A stretch of 7,471 nt of DNA from an uncultured Collinsella sp. (GCA_902470265.1 CABRFW010000077.1:1-7471), one strand, 5' to 3'. Shown: positions 1 to 5,817, counted from the first letter of the stretch. The notes: a model not told the origin generated them from the letters alone. A program made the numbers and translations.

Positions 1-126
1 TGCTTTCCGTCTTGCGCAGGACTGTAGAGCAGCAAACTTAATATATTTCGCCGCCCCTCTGCCAAGCCCAGGCGACTCCACGCACTTTACCTGCGTAAAC
101 AATGTGAGTGAAATATGAATCTCGAT
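1..126. other. Untranslated region upstream of the rplC leader, function unassigned
   Basis: I see no convincing gene here on either strand, and no trace of rpsJ, which usually lies immediately upstream of rplC. Two mutually exclusive small hairpins can be drawn: ACGCA 80-84 with TGCGT 92-96, and TTTAC 86-90 with GTAAA 95-99. An AT-rich patch (TATATT, 42-47) resembles a -10 box but lacks a good -35 partner at normal spacing. The operon promoter probably lies in this stretch or just after it, but I cannot place it. Confidence 0.4.
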
Positions 127-151
127 GGATACGCCCGCAGCCGTGTATACT
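127..151 (+). repeat. Leader element copy 1 (shared with the rplB leader)
   Basis: This 25-base segment begins TGGATACGCCCG and ends in CCGTGTATAC (the last base of the repeat is 150 or 151). It recurs at 1991-2015 with only two substitutions. As RNA it can form a small hairpin, ATACG 129-133 with CGTGT 142-146, around an 8-base loop. One of the two substitutions turns a T-G pair in this stem into a C-G pair in the other copy, so pairing is kept. The tail also contains TATACT (146-151), a good -10-like hexamer, so a promoter role is possible, although no -35 box is seen 17 bases upstream. Confidence 0.6.
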
Positions 152-167
152 AAACAGCTGTGTGAAA

Positions 168-327
168 CCAGGGGAGTATTCTGGCTGGACAAAATGCCTG
201 CTTAATAGGGTTGTCAGGTAGTCCGGGCGAAATACAAGGCTGGGGAGCACGTCGTGTAAGTAGTGGTCCTCTAGGGGCGTACGCTCGGTGGTGTACGCAT
301 TGTCCCAAGACCACGCGAGAGTTGGGA
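168..327 (+). promoter_or_regulatory. Structured 5' leader of rplC, candidate ribosomal-protein leader
   Basis: Three consecutive hairpins can be drawn by eye. The first is CCAG 168-171 with CTGG 181-184. The second is CTGGAC 185-190 with GTCCGG 221-226, plus inner CCTG 197-200 with CAGG 215-218. The third is long: GTGGTC 263-268 with GACCAC 309-314, GGG 274-276 with CCC 304-306, and GCGTAC 277-282 with GTACGC 293-298. The 3' arm also holds TCCCAA 303-308, complementary to TTGGGA 322-327, which contains the likely Shine-Dalgarno site of rplC. The two pairings use the same bases and exclude each other. In Escherichia coli, L4 represses the S10 operon through its leader; a similar role here is inference. 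Confidence 0.55.
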
Positions 328-334
328 TCATATC

Positions 335-955
335 TTGATCAGCATGATTCTCGGCCGCAAGATTGGCATGACCCAGGTTTGGGACGAGGACGACAACGTC
401 GTTCCCGTCACGGTCATCCAGGCTGGCCCCTGCGCTGTCTCGCAGGTTAAAACTCAGGCAACCGACGGCTATGACGCTGTCCAGATCGGTTTCGGCGACA
501 TCAAGGCCAAGAACGTGAACAAGCCCATGGCTGGTCACTTCGCCAAGGCTGGCGTCGAGCCTGTCCGCTTCCTTCGTGAGGTCCGCGTCGAGAACGGCGA
601 GGAGCACAAGGTCGGCGAGGTCGTCACCGTCGCTGATTTCGCTGATGTCGAGAAGGTCGACGTCATCGGTACCTCCAAGGGTAAGGGCTTCCAGGGTCGC
701 ATCAAGCGCTGGGGTCAGCGCCGCGGTCCTATGACGCATGGTTCTCACTTCCAGCGTCACCCCGGTTCTATCGGTCAGTGCGCCTATCCTGCGCGCGTCC
801 TCAAGGGCGTCAAGATGGCCGGTCACATGGGTAACGAGCGCGTTACCGTCAAGAACCTTTCCGTTGTCCGCATCGATGCCGAGCAGAACCTCATCTTGGT
901 CAAGGGCGCTGTCCCGGGTGCCAAGAATGGTCTCGTCGCCATCCGTATGGCCTAA
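335..955 (+). CDS. rplC: 50S ribosomal protein L3 (uL3)
   Basis: L3 is an early-assembling large-subunit protein that binds 23S rRNA and sends a long extension toward the peptidyl-transferase centre. The 206-residue product has the family's usual length and signatures: ILGRKIGMTQV near the N terminus, the basic KGKGFQG segment at 115-121 leading into the HGSHFQRHPGSIGQ extension, and MAGHMGNERVT near 161. I start it at TTG 335, because MISMILG then matches the usual spacing of four residues before ILG in L3 proteins, and a weak GGGA (324-327) lies 7 bases upstream. ATG 344 is the alternative and would shorten the product by three residues. It heads the operon here, behind a structured leader and without rpsJ. 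The rare start codon and weak ribosome site suit translational control. Confidence 0.97.
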   Translation: MISMILGRKIGMTQVWDEDDNVVPVTVIQAGPCAVSQVKTQATDGYDAVQIGFGDIKAKNVNKPMAGHFAKAGVEPVRFLREVRVENGEEHKVGEVVTVADFADVEKVDVIGTSKGKGFQGRIKRWGQRRGPMTHGSHFQRHPGSIGQCAYPARVLKGVKMAGHMGNERVTVKNLSVVRIDAEQNLILVKGAVPGAKNGLVAIRMA

Positions 956-1001
956 GGGCCCAGCCCATTTAGCCCAGCGTCATACCAAGGAGAACACTTA
1001 A

Positions 1002-1628
1002 ATGGCAAAGTTTGAAGTAAAGAACAGCGAGGGCAAGAAGGTCGCCGAGGCCGAGCTCGCCGCTGAGGTGTACGGCATCGAGCCGAACATCCACGTTATG
1101 CACCACATCGTCAAGTGCCAGATGGCCTCTTGGCGTCAGGGCACCCAGTCCGCTAAGGGCCGCTCTGAGGTTTCCGGTGGCGGCAAGAAGCCTTGGCGTC
1201 AGAAGGGCACCGGCCGTGCCCGCCAGGGTTCCATCCGTGCTGCCCAGTGGCGTCACGGTGGCGTTGTCTTCGCCCCCAAGCCCCGTTCCTACGCTAAGCG
1301 TATGAATAACAAGGAGGTCAAGCTGGCTATGCGCTCCGCGCTGTCCGCCAAGCTGGCCGATGGCGAGCTCGTGCTCGTCGACGACTACGGCTTCGAGAAG
1401 CCTTCCACCAAGGCTGCCGTTGCCATGCTCAAGGCTCTCGGCCTTGAGGGCAAGCGTCTGACCATCATCGTTCGCGATGAGGACGTCAACGCCTACCTGT
1501 CGTTCCGCAACATTCCCAAGACGTTCATCATCACTGCCGACGAGGCCAACACCTACGATCTCGTCAACAACAACGCCGTGCTGATGCCCGCCGACATCGC
1601 CGCTCACTTCGGGGAGGTGCTTGCTTAA
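1002..1628 (+). CDS. rplD: 50S ribosomal protein L4 (uL4)
   Basis: L4 binds 23S rRNA domain I, and its extended loop lines the nascent-peptide exit tunnel. The 208-residue product shows the L4 pattern: an N-terminal strand region, then the long basic Gly/Lys/Arg loop at about residues 46-98 (GGGKKPWRQKGTGRARQGS followed by RSPQ-like positions reading AAQWRHGG), then a Rossmann-like globular domain with VLVDDY and NAYLSFRNIP. The ATG follows AAGGAG (987-992) at 9 bases. It lies 46 bases after rplC and directly abuts rplW. In enterobacteria L4 is also the autogenous repressor of this operon, both by transcription attenuation and translation. Whether it acts on the leaders seen in this window cannot be told from sequence alone. 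Confidence 0.98.
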   Translation: MAKFEVKNSEGKKVAEAELAAEVYGIEPNIHVMHHIVKCQMASWRQGTQSAKGRSEVSGGGKKPWRQKGTGRARQGSIRAAQWRHGGVVFAPKPRSYAKRMNNKEVKLAMRSALSAKLADGELVLVDDYGFEKPSTKAAVAMLKALGLEGKRLTIIVRDEDVNAYLSFRNIPKTFIITADEANTYDLVNNNAVLMPADIAAHFGEVLA

Positions 1629-1916
1629 ATGACCGCCCACGAGATCATCATCCGTCCGATCGTGTCCGAGCGTTCCTTCTCCGGCATGGAGCAGAACAAG
1701 TACACGTTCGAGGTCGCCAAGGATGCTAACAAGTATCAGATCAAGGACGCTGTCGAGGAGATCTTCGGCGTCAAGGTCGTTCGCGTGAACACCCTGACGG
1801 TCAAGCCCAAGACCAAGCGCGTGCGCTATGTTGCCGGCAAGACCCGTTCTTGGAAGAAGGCCATCGTCACGCTGGCCGAGGGCGACACCATCGAGGTCTT
1901 TGGCAACCAGGCCTAA
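1629..1916 (+). CDS. rplW: 50S ribosomal protein L23 (uL23)
   Basis: L23 sits at the exit of the peptide tunnel, where it is a docking site for trigger factor and signal recognition particle. The 95-residue product has the usual bacterial length and pattern: IIIRPIVSERS at the N terminus, YTFEVAKDANKYQIKDAVEEIFGVKV in the middle, and the basic KPKTKRVRYVAGKTRSWKKAIVTL stretch. The ATG begins at the base after the rplD stop codon. Its ribosome site (GGGGAGG, 1611-1617) lies inside the end of rplD and can be folded into a hairpin (CACTTC 1605-1610 with GAGGTG 1614-1619). This arrangement points to translational coupling to rplD. A strong hairpin and an unusually long gap follow the gene. Confidence 0.97.
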   Translation: MTAHEIIIRPIVSERSFSGMEQNKYTFEVAKDANKYQIKDAVEEIFGVKVVRVNTLTVKPKTKRVRYVAGKTRSWKKAIVTLAEGDTIEVFGNQA

Positions 1917-1934
1917 GACTCGCTGCTGTTGAGT

Positions 1935-1978
1935 GAGCTCATGCCTCCCAAATAGGGGAGGCGAGAGCTCAAGGTTTT
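1935..1978 (+). terminator. Strong hairpin after rplW, possible attenuator or processing site
   Basis: GAGCTC 1935-1940 pairs with GAGCTC 1965-1970, and GCCTCCC 1943-1949 pairs with GGGAGGC 1956-1962. That gives 13 base pairs around a 6-base loop, with only a 2x2 internal loop between the stems. The following bases contain TTTT (1975-1978) but no long U tract, so full termination is unlikely. Partial termination, mRNA 3'-end protection, RNase processing or protein binding are the realistic options. It divides rplC-rplD-rplW from rplB and the genes after it. Confidence 0.6.
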
Positions 1979-2095
1979 GGGCGTATAAAATGGACACGCC
2001 CGGAGCCGTGTATACGTCCGGTGTCATCGCACCCGAGGCAGAACCTCGAATCCCTGTCTGCGATGGCTAACGGATTCCTATTGAAAGGGATTGTA
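1979..2095 (+). promoter_or_regulatory. Structured leader of rplB with possible Shine-Dalgarno occlusion
   Basis: rplW and rplB are usually separated by a few tens of bases; here the full gap is 179. Possible folds include GGGCGT 1979-1984 with ACGCCC 1996-2001, and the competing CCGGA 2000-2004 with TCCGG 2017-2021, extended by CGT 2007-2009 with ACG 2014-2016. A further hairpin pairs CATCGC 2025-2030 with GCGATG 2060-2065 and encloses CGAGG 2034-2038 with CCTCG 2044-2048. The rplB ribosome site (AAGGGA, 2085-2090) can pair with AATCCC 2049-2054 or locally with ATTCC 2074-2078. TATAAA at 1984-1989 resembles a -10 box without a clear -35 partner, so an internal promoter is possible. Confidence 0.5.
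1991..2015 (+). repeat. Leader element copy 2 (shared with the rplC leader)
   Basis: This is the second copy of the element at 127-151, beginning TGGACACGCCCG and ending CCGTGTATAC; 23 of 25 bases agree. The stem ACACG 1994-1998 with CGTGT 2007-2011 is fully Watson-Crick here, where copy 1 has a T-G pair. The other difference (C to G) lies in the loop. Flanking sequence does not match copy 1, so the conservation is confined to the element. Confidence 0.65.
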
Positions 2096-2926
2096 ATGGC
2101 TGTAAAGCACCTTAAGCCGACCTCCGCTGGTAGGCGTTGGCAGACGATCTCCGACTTCTCCGAGATCACCTGCACCAAGCCCGAGAAGTCTCTTCTCGAG
2201 CCCCTGCCCAAGAAGGCCGGTCGTAACAACAACGGCCGCATCACCACCCGCCACCAGGGCGGCGGCGTGAAGCGTCGTTACCGCGTGATCGACTTCAAGC
2301 GCAACAAGGACGGCGTGCCCGCCAAGGTTGCCACGATCGAGTACGATCCGAACCGTTCCGCTCGCATCGCTCTGCTGCACTACGCTGACGGTGAGAAGCG
2401 CTACATCCTGGCCCCCAAGGGCCTCGAGGTCGGTCAGACCGTCATGTCCGGTTCTGACGCCGACATCAAGCCGGGCAACGCTCTGCCCCTCGCCGACATC
2501 CCCGTCGGTACGCTCATCCACGCCGTCGAGTTCCAGCCGGGCAAGGGCGCTGCTATCGCCCGTTCCGCCGGTAACTCCTGCCAGCTGATGGGTAAGGAGG
2601 GCAAGTACGCTATCGTCCGTATGCCTTCCTCCGAGATGCGCCGCATCCTCGTTACCTGCCGCGCCACCGTCGGTGAGGTCGGCAACGCCGATCACTCCAA
2701 CATCGTCATCGGCAAGGCCGGCCGTAAGCGTCACATGAACGTGCGCCCGACCGTCCGCGGTACCGTCATGAACCCTGTCGACCACCCGCACGGCGGTGGC
2801 GAGGGCAAGAACCACACCTCTGGTCGTCCCTCCGTTACCCCCTGGGGTAAGCCGACGAAGGGCCTTCGTACGCGCAAGAAGAAGAAGGTCTCGAACCAGC
2901 ACATCATTCGTCGCCGTAAGAAGTAA
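2096..2926 (+). CDS. rplB: 50S ribosomal protein L2 (uL2)
   Basis: L2 is needed for subunit association and for peptidyl-transferase activity. The 276-residue product matches the usual length and begins MAVKHLKPTSAGRR, the family N terminus. It contains TTRHQGGGVKRRYR, an OB/SH3-like central region, and the hallmark DHPHGGGEG at residues 229-237, whose histidine is functionally critical in studied bacteria, then a basic C-terminal tail ending RRRKK. ATG 2096 is chosen because the homologous N terminus starts there and AAGGGA (2085-2090) precedes it. In-frame upstream codons at 2021 and 2063 would add residues unlike any L2. The gene heads the second block of the operon behind its own structured leader and is followed 32 bases later by rpsS. 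Confidence 0.98.
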   Translation: MAVKHLKPTSAGRRWQTISDFSEITCTKPEKSLLEPLPKKAGRNNNGRITTRHQGGGVKRRYRVIDFKRNKDGVPAKVATIEYDPNRSARIALLHYADGEKRYILAPKGLEVGQTVMSGSDADIKPGNALPLADIPVGTLIHAVEFQPGKGAAIARSAGNSCQLMGKEGKYAIVRMPSSEMRRILVTCRATVGEVGNADHSNIVIGKAGRKRHMNVRPTVRGTVMNPVDHPHGGGEGKNHTSGRPSVTPWGKPTKGLRTRKKKKVSNQHIIRRRKK

Positions 2927-2958
2927 TTTCGGATACCGAGTTTTAGGAGAAAGCACTT

Positions 2959-3219
2959 ATGAGCAGAAGTCTCAAAAAGGGCCCGTTCGTGGAGACTCGC
3001 CTTCTCTCGCGTATCACCGCGATGAACGAGGCTGGCAAGAAGGACGTCGTGAAGACTTGGTCCCGCGCGTCCACCATCTTCCCCGAGATGGTTGGTCACA
3101 CCATCGCCGTCCACGACGGCCGCAAGCATGTGCCCGTGTATGTTACCGAGTCCATGGTTGGTCACAAGCTCGGCGAGTTCGCGCCGACTCGTACGTTCCG
3201 TGGCCACAAGGCCAAATAG
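2959..3219 (+). CDS. rpsS: 30S ribosomal protein S19 (uS19)
   Basis: S19 is a small-subunit head protein that binds 16S rRNA together with S13, close to the decoding-site tRNA. The 86-residue product has the usual size and the diagnostic N terminus MSRSLKKGPFV. It also shows KTWSRASTIFPEMVGHTIAVHDGRKHVPVYV and MVGHKLGEFAPTRTFRGH, the conserved core and C-terminal motif. The ATG is preceded by AGGAG (2945-2949) at 9 bases. The stop codon overlaps the run of G that serves as the ribosome site of rplV (3218-3223), so the two are probably translated together. Confidence 0.98.
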   Translation: MSRSLKKGPFVETRLLSRITAMNEAGKKDVVKTWSRASTIFPEMVGHTIAVHDGRKHVPVYVTESMVGHKLGEFAPTRTFRGHKAK

Positions 3220-3233
3220 GGGGTTAACCGTAA

Positions 3234-3605
3234 ATGGCAACTAAGTCTATTGAAACTGAGGCCACCGAGGTTCGCGCCGTCGCTAAGTACGTGCGTGTTT
3301 CCCCCAGCAAGGCCCGCCTGGTGGTCGATCTGATCCGCCGCAAGCCTGTCGCTCAGGCCTTCGACATCCTCCACTTCTGCGACCGCGCCGTCGCCGTGGA
3401 TGTCGAGAAGGTTCTCCGTTCCGCCGTTGCGAACGCCGAGAACAACAATGGTCTGCGTGCCGACAACCTGGTTGTCGCCGCTGCCTATGTTGACGAGGGT
3501 CCGACGCTTAAGCGCATCCGTCCCCGCGCCAAGGGTTCCGCTTCTCGCATTCTGAAGCGTACTTCCCACATCACCGTCGTCGTTGCTCCTCGAAAGGAGG
3601 CGTAA
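3234..3605 (+). CDS. rplV: 50S ribosomal protein L22 (uL22)
   Basis: L22 contacts all six 23S rRNA domains, and its long beta-hairpin reaches into the exit tunnel, where changes in other bacteria cause macrolide resistance. The 123-residue product shows AKYVRVSPSKARLVVDLIRRK (residues 17-37), the family signature, and a hairpin loop around residues 87-108 rich in Arg and Lys (GPTLKRIRPRAKGSASR). It has a short N-terminal extension (about ten residues before the conserved VRAVAKYVRVSP) compared with some L22 proteins. The loop tip shows no deletion or duplication that I can recognise. The end of the gene contains the rpsC ribosome site. Confidence 0.97.
   Translation: MATKSIETEATEVRAVAKYVRVSPSKARLVVDLIRRKPVAQAFDILHFCDRAVAVDVEKVLRSAVANAENNNGLRADNLVVAAAYVDEGPTLKRIRPRAKGSASRILKRTSHITVVVAPRKEA
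3586..3600 (+). promoter_or_regulatory. rpsC ribosome-binding site inside a hairpin
   Basis: AAGGAGG (3594-3600) is a near-perfect Shine-Dalgarno sequence 11 bases before the rpsC ATG. CTCCT 3586-3590 pairs with AGGAG 3595-3599 around a CGAA loop, hiding it within the last codons of rplV. A ribosome finishing rplV would open the stem, which is a common way of coupling translation. Confidence 0.55.
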
Positions 3606-3611
3606 AGCTGT

Positions 3612-4322
3612 ATGGGTCAGAAAGTCTACCCCACCGGCTTCCGTCTTGGCATCACCGAGAACTGGCGCTCCCGCTGGTTCGCAGAGAAGGATTACGCTAA
3701 GACCCTCGGTAACGATCTCGAGATCCGCAAGTACCTCGAGAAGCGTCTTTCCCGCGCAGCTGTCTCCCGCGTCGAGATCGAGCGCGCTGGCGACAAGGTG
3801 AAGGTCATCATCCTCACCGCTCGCCCCGGCGTTGTCATCGGTAAGAAGGGTGCCGAGATCGATACCCTCCGCACCGAGCTCGAGAAGGTCGCTGGCGTCT
3901 CCAAGGGCCAGCTCTCCGTCGACGTTGTCGAGATCAAGCGCCCCGAGCTCGACGCCAACCTCGTTGCTCAGTCCATCGCTGAGCAGCTCGAGGGCCGCGT
4001 TGCCTTCCGTCGCGCTATGCGCAAGGCTGTCCAGTCCGCCCGCAAGGCCGGCGCCAAGGGCATCCGTATCCAGTGCTCCGGTCGTCTCGGCGGTGCCGAG
4101 ATGGGCCGTCGTGAGTGGTACCGTGAGGGTCGCGTGCCTCTGCACACCCTCCGCGCCAAGATCGACTACGGCACGGCTGTCGCCAGCACCACCATGGGCG
4201 CTTGCGGCGTGAAGGTCTGGATCTACCTGGGCGAGAAGCTCCCGGGCCAGCCTGTTCCCAACCCTGCACTCGAGGGCTCTTCCCGTCCTCGTCGTCGTAA
4301 CTCCGAGAGGAGGGGTCAGTAG
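3612..4322 (+). CDS. rpsC: 30S ribosomal protein S3 (uS3)
   Basis: S3 lies at the mRNA entry channel on the small-subunit head and contributes to mRNA helicase activity with S4 and S5. The 236-residue product begins MGQKVYPTGFRLGI, the canonical N terminus. A type-II KH domain follows, with the GKKG loop at residues 77-80 inside RPGVVIGKKG. The C-terminal S3 domain contains GIRIQCSGRLGGAEMGR and YGTA, and ends in a short basic tail (SSRPRRRNSERRGQ). Length is normal for bacterial S3. The stop codon overlaps the GTG start of rplP by one base (TAGTG), so translation of the two is almost certainly coupled. Confidence 0.98.
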   Translation: MGQKVYPTGFRLGITENWRSRWFAEKDYAKTLGNDLEIRKYLEKRLSRAAVSRVEIERAGDKVKVIILTARPGVVIGKKGAEIDTLRTELEKVAGVSKGQLSVDVVEIKRPELDANLVAQSIAEQLEGRVAFRRAMRKAVQSARKAGAKGIRIQCSGRLGGAEMGRREWYREGRVPLHTLRAKIDYGTAVASTTMGACGVKVWIYLGEKLPGQPVPNPALEGSSRPRRRNSERRGQ

Positions 4323-4825
4323 TGCTTGCCCCTAAGCGTATTCTTCACCGCAAGGTGCAGCGTGGCTCCATGAAGGGCCAGGCCAAGGGTAATACCGAGC
4401 TGCATTTCGGCGAGTTTGGTATCCAGGCTCTCGAGGCCCATTGGATCACCAACCGTCAGATCGAGGCCGCTCGTATTGCCATGACCCGCTACATGAAGCG
4501 TGGCGGTCGTGTCTACATCACGATCTTCCCCGATAAGCCCATCACCAAGAAGCCTGCCGAGACTCGCATGGGTTCTGGTAAGGGTAACCCCGAGGAGTGG
4601 GTGGCCGTCGTCAAGCCCGGCCGCATCATGTTCGAGGTCAAGGGTGTTCCCGAGGAGGTCGCTCGCGAGGCTCTGCGTCTTGCGCAGCACAAGCTCCCCA
4701 TCAAGACCAAGATTGTTGCTGCTAAGAACGCTGAGCAGCGCATCGAGAAGGAGATGGCTGAGGAGGCCGCTCTCGAGGCCAAGTGGGCTGCTGAGGACGC
4801 CGCCGCCGCCAAGGAGGAGAACTAA
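4322..4825 (+). CDS. rplP: 50S ribosomal protein L16 (uL16) with acidic C-terminal tail
   Basis: L16 organises the A-site region of the large subunit and is a late assembly protein. Residues 1 to about 134 match the family closely: MLAPKRILHRKVQRG, HFGEFGIQALEAHWITNRQIEAARIAMTRYMKRGG, PDKPITKKP, MGSGKGNPEEWVAVVKPG and AREALRLAQHKLPIKTKIV. The product is 167 residues, against roughly 136-145 in most bacteria. The extra stretch (about 135-167) is rich in Ala and Glu and predicted helical. The GTG start overlaps the rpsC stop. The ribosome site AGGAGGGG (4308-4315) can pair partly with CTCC 4301-4304 across a GAGA loop. The TAA stop overlaps the ATG of rpmC by one base. Confidence 0.97.
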   Translation: MLAPKRILHRKVQRGSMKGQAKGNTELHFGEFGIQALEAHWITNRQIEAARIAMTRYMKRGGRVYITIFPDKPITKKPAETRMGSGKGNPEEWVAVVKPGRIMFEVKGVPEEVAREALRLAQHKLPIKTKIVAAKNAEQRIEKEMAEEAALEAKWAAEDAAAAKEEN

Positions 4826-5040
4826 TGAAGCCCGCAGAGATTCGTGAGCTCTCGGACGCTCAGCTCGTTGAGAAGCTGAAGGAAATGCGCGCCGAGCTCT
4901 TTAACCTTCGTTTCCAGATGGCCACCAGCCAGCTGGACAACACCGCTCGCGTCAACACCGTGAAGAAGGACATCGCTCGCGTCCTCACGGAGCAGCGCGC
5001 CCGCGAGATCGCAGCGGAGAAGTCCGCTGTCGCCGAGTAG
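4825..5040 (+). CDS. rpmC: 50S ribosomal protein L29 (uL29)
   Basis: L29 is a small two-helix protein at the tunnel exit, next to L23. The 71-residue product has the expected pattern: MKPAEIRELSDAQLVEKLKEMRAELFNLRFQMATSQLDNTARVNTVKKDIARVLTEQR, with the helix-turn-helix arrangement and the LFNLRFQ motif. A short Ala/Glu-rich tail (REIAAEKSAVAE) follows, slightly longer than in many homologues and similar in composition to the L16 tail just upstream. The ATG overlaps the rplP stop (TAATG) and GGAGG lies about 8 bases upstream inside the end of rplP. rpsQ follows after 16 bases. Confidence 0.97.
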   Translation: MKPAEIRELSDAQLVEKLKEMRAELFNLRFQMATSQLDNTARVNTVKKDIARVLTEQRAREIAAEKSAVAE

Positions 5041-5056
5041 GACCTAAGGAGAGAAC

Positions 5057-5317
5057 ATGACTGATTCGCGTAACTCGCGTAAGGTCCGTACGGGTGTCGT
5101 TACCTCCGTCTCCGGTGCCAAGACCATTGTTGTCACCATCACCGAGCGCAAGCGTCACCCCAAGTACGGCAAGATGATGACCAGCTCCAAGAAGCTGCAC
5201 GCTCACGACGAGGAGTGCACGGCTGGCGTGGGCGACACCGTCCGCGTTATGGAGACCCGTCCTATGTCCAAGATGAAGCGTTGGCGCCTCATCGAGGTCG
5301 TCGAGCGCGCTAAATAA
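5057..5317 (+). CDS. rpsQ: 30S ribosomal protein S17 (uS17)
   Basis: S17 is an OB-fold protein that binds 16S rRNA early in small-subunit assembly. The 86-residue product is of normal length and shows RKVRTGVVTSVSGAKTIVVTITERKRHPKYGK, the conserved HDEE, then GDTVRVMETRPMSKMKRWRLIEVVERAK, which includes the family signature ETRPxSKxKRW. AAGGAG (5046-5051) precedes the ATG by 5 bases. It is the last gene of the second block; a 118-base structured gap separates it from rplN, which in E. coli is the first gene of the spc operon. Confidence 0.98.
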   Translation: MTDSRNSRKVRTGVVTSVSGAKTIVVTITERKRHPKYGKMMTSSKKLHAHDEECTAGVGDTVRVMETRPMSKMKRWRLIEVVERAK

Positions 5318-5344
5318 GCAGTCGCTCTTACGACTTGTACGTTT

Positions 5345-5435
5345 CCGAAGATGTGCGTATGCCTGGCTTGCATACCACGGGCCGCATAAAGGCTGCGCAC
5401 CTCTCTTCGGTTCTTAGTTCGGAGGAACATCTACC
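5345..5435 (+). promoter_or_regulatory. Predicted three-way-junction RNA leader of rplN
   Basis: The closing stem CCGAAGA 5345-5351 pairs with TCTTCGG 5404-5410 (7 base pairs). GTGCG 5353-5357 pairs with CGCAC 5396-5400. Inside are two hairpins: TATGC 5358-5362 with GCATA 5370-5374, and GCC 5381-5383 with GGC 5391-5393 around a GCATAAA loop. The rplN ribosome site GGAGGAA (5421-5427) lies just downstream. It can enter a small hairpin (GTTC 5417-5420 with GAAC 5425-5428), or pair with CCTCT 5400-5404, part of the junction base. No clear -10/-35 pair is seen. The shape resembles a ribosomal-protein leader; the ligand is unknown. Confidence 0.6.
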
Positions 5436-5804
5436 ATGATTCAGATGCAAACCATGCTGAACGTCGCCGACAACTCCGGCGCTCGCAAGATTCGCTGCAT
5501 CAAGGTGCTTGGCGGTTCCAAGCGTCGTTATGCAGGCATCGGCGATGTGTTCATCGGTGCTGTCCAGGAGGCTACCCCTGGCGCCAACGTCAAGAAGAAG
5601 GACGTTGTCCGTTGCGTCGTCGTTCGCACCGTTAAGGAGATCCGCCGCAAGGATGGCTCCTACATTCGCTTTGATGAGAACGCCTGCGTTGTCATCAACA
5701 ACGATGGTTCGCCCGTCGGTACCCGTATCTTCGGGCCCGTCGCTCGCGAGCTTCGTGACAAGAAGTACATGAAGATCGTCTCGCTCGCTCCCGAGACCCT
5801 GTAG
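5436..5804 (+). CDS. rplN: 50S ribosomal protein L14 (uL14)
   Basis: L14 is a five-stranded beta-barrel protein at the subunit interface, forming intersubunit bridges with 16S rRNA and binding the silencing factor RsfS. The 122-residue product is the standard length without insertions: MIQMQTMLNVADNSGARKIRCIKVLGGSKRRYAGIGDVF, then KKDVVRCVVVRTVKEIRRKDGSYIRFDENACVVIN, and GTRIFGPVARELRDKKYMKIVSLAPE at the end, all diagnostic. The ATG is 10 bases after GGAGG (5421-5425). It opens a third short block (rplN-rplX) behind a structured leader, as expected of the start of the spc operon in other bacteria. Confidence 0.98.
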   Translation: MIQMQTMLNVADNSGARKIRCIKVLGGSKRRYAGIGDVFIGAVQEATPGANVKKKDVVRCVVVRTVKEIRRKDGSYIRFDENACVVINNDGSPVGTRIFGPVARELRDKKYMKIVSLAPETL

Positions 5805-5817
5805 TTAGGGGAGATAT

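Noticed and set aside
211..450. Plus-strand open frame over the rplC leader and start
   Set aside because: It runs in a different frame over the first 116 bases of rplC and gives a low-complexity product without a recognisable family. The region before 335 is better explained as an RNA leader.
969..2027. Long minus-strand open frame (352 codons) across rplD and rplW
   Set aside because: It is the mirror of highly biased, GC-rich ribosomal genes, its Leu/Val/Gly/Asp-rich product resembles nothing, and it lies opposite certain genes. The same applies to frames at 38-826, 2078-2956 and 3162-4145 on the minus strand.
2063..2095. In-frame upstream ATG giving L2 an 11-residue extension
   Set aside because: There is no ribosome site before it, L2 proteins begin at MAVKHLKPTS, and AAGGGA sits right before ATG 2096.
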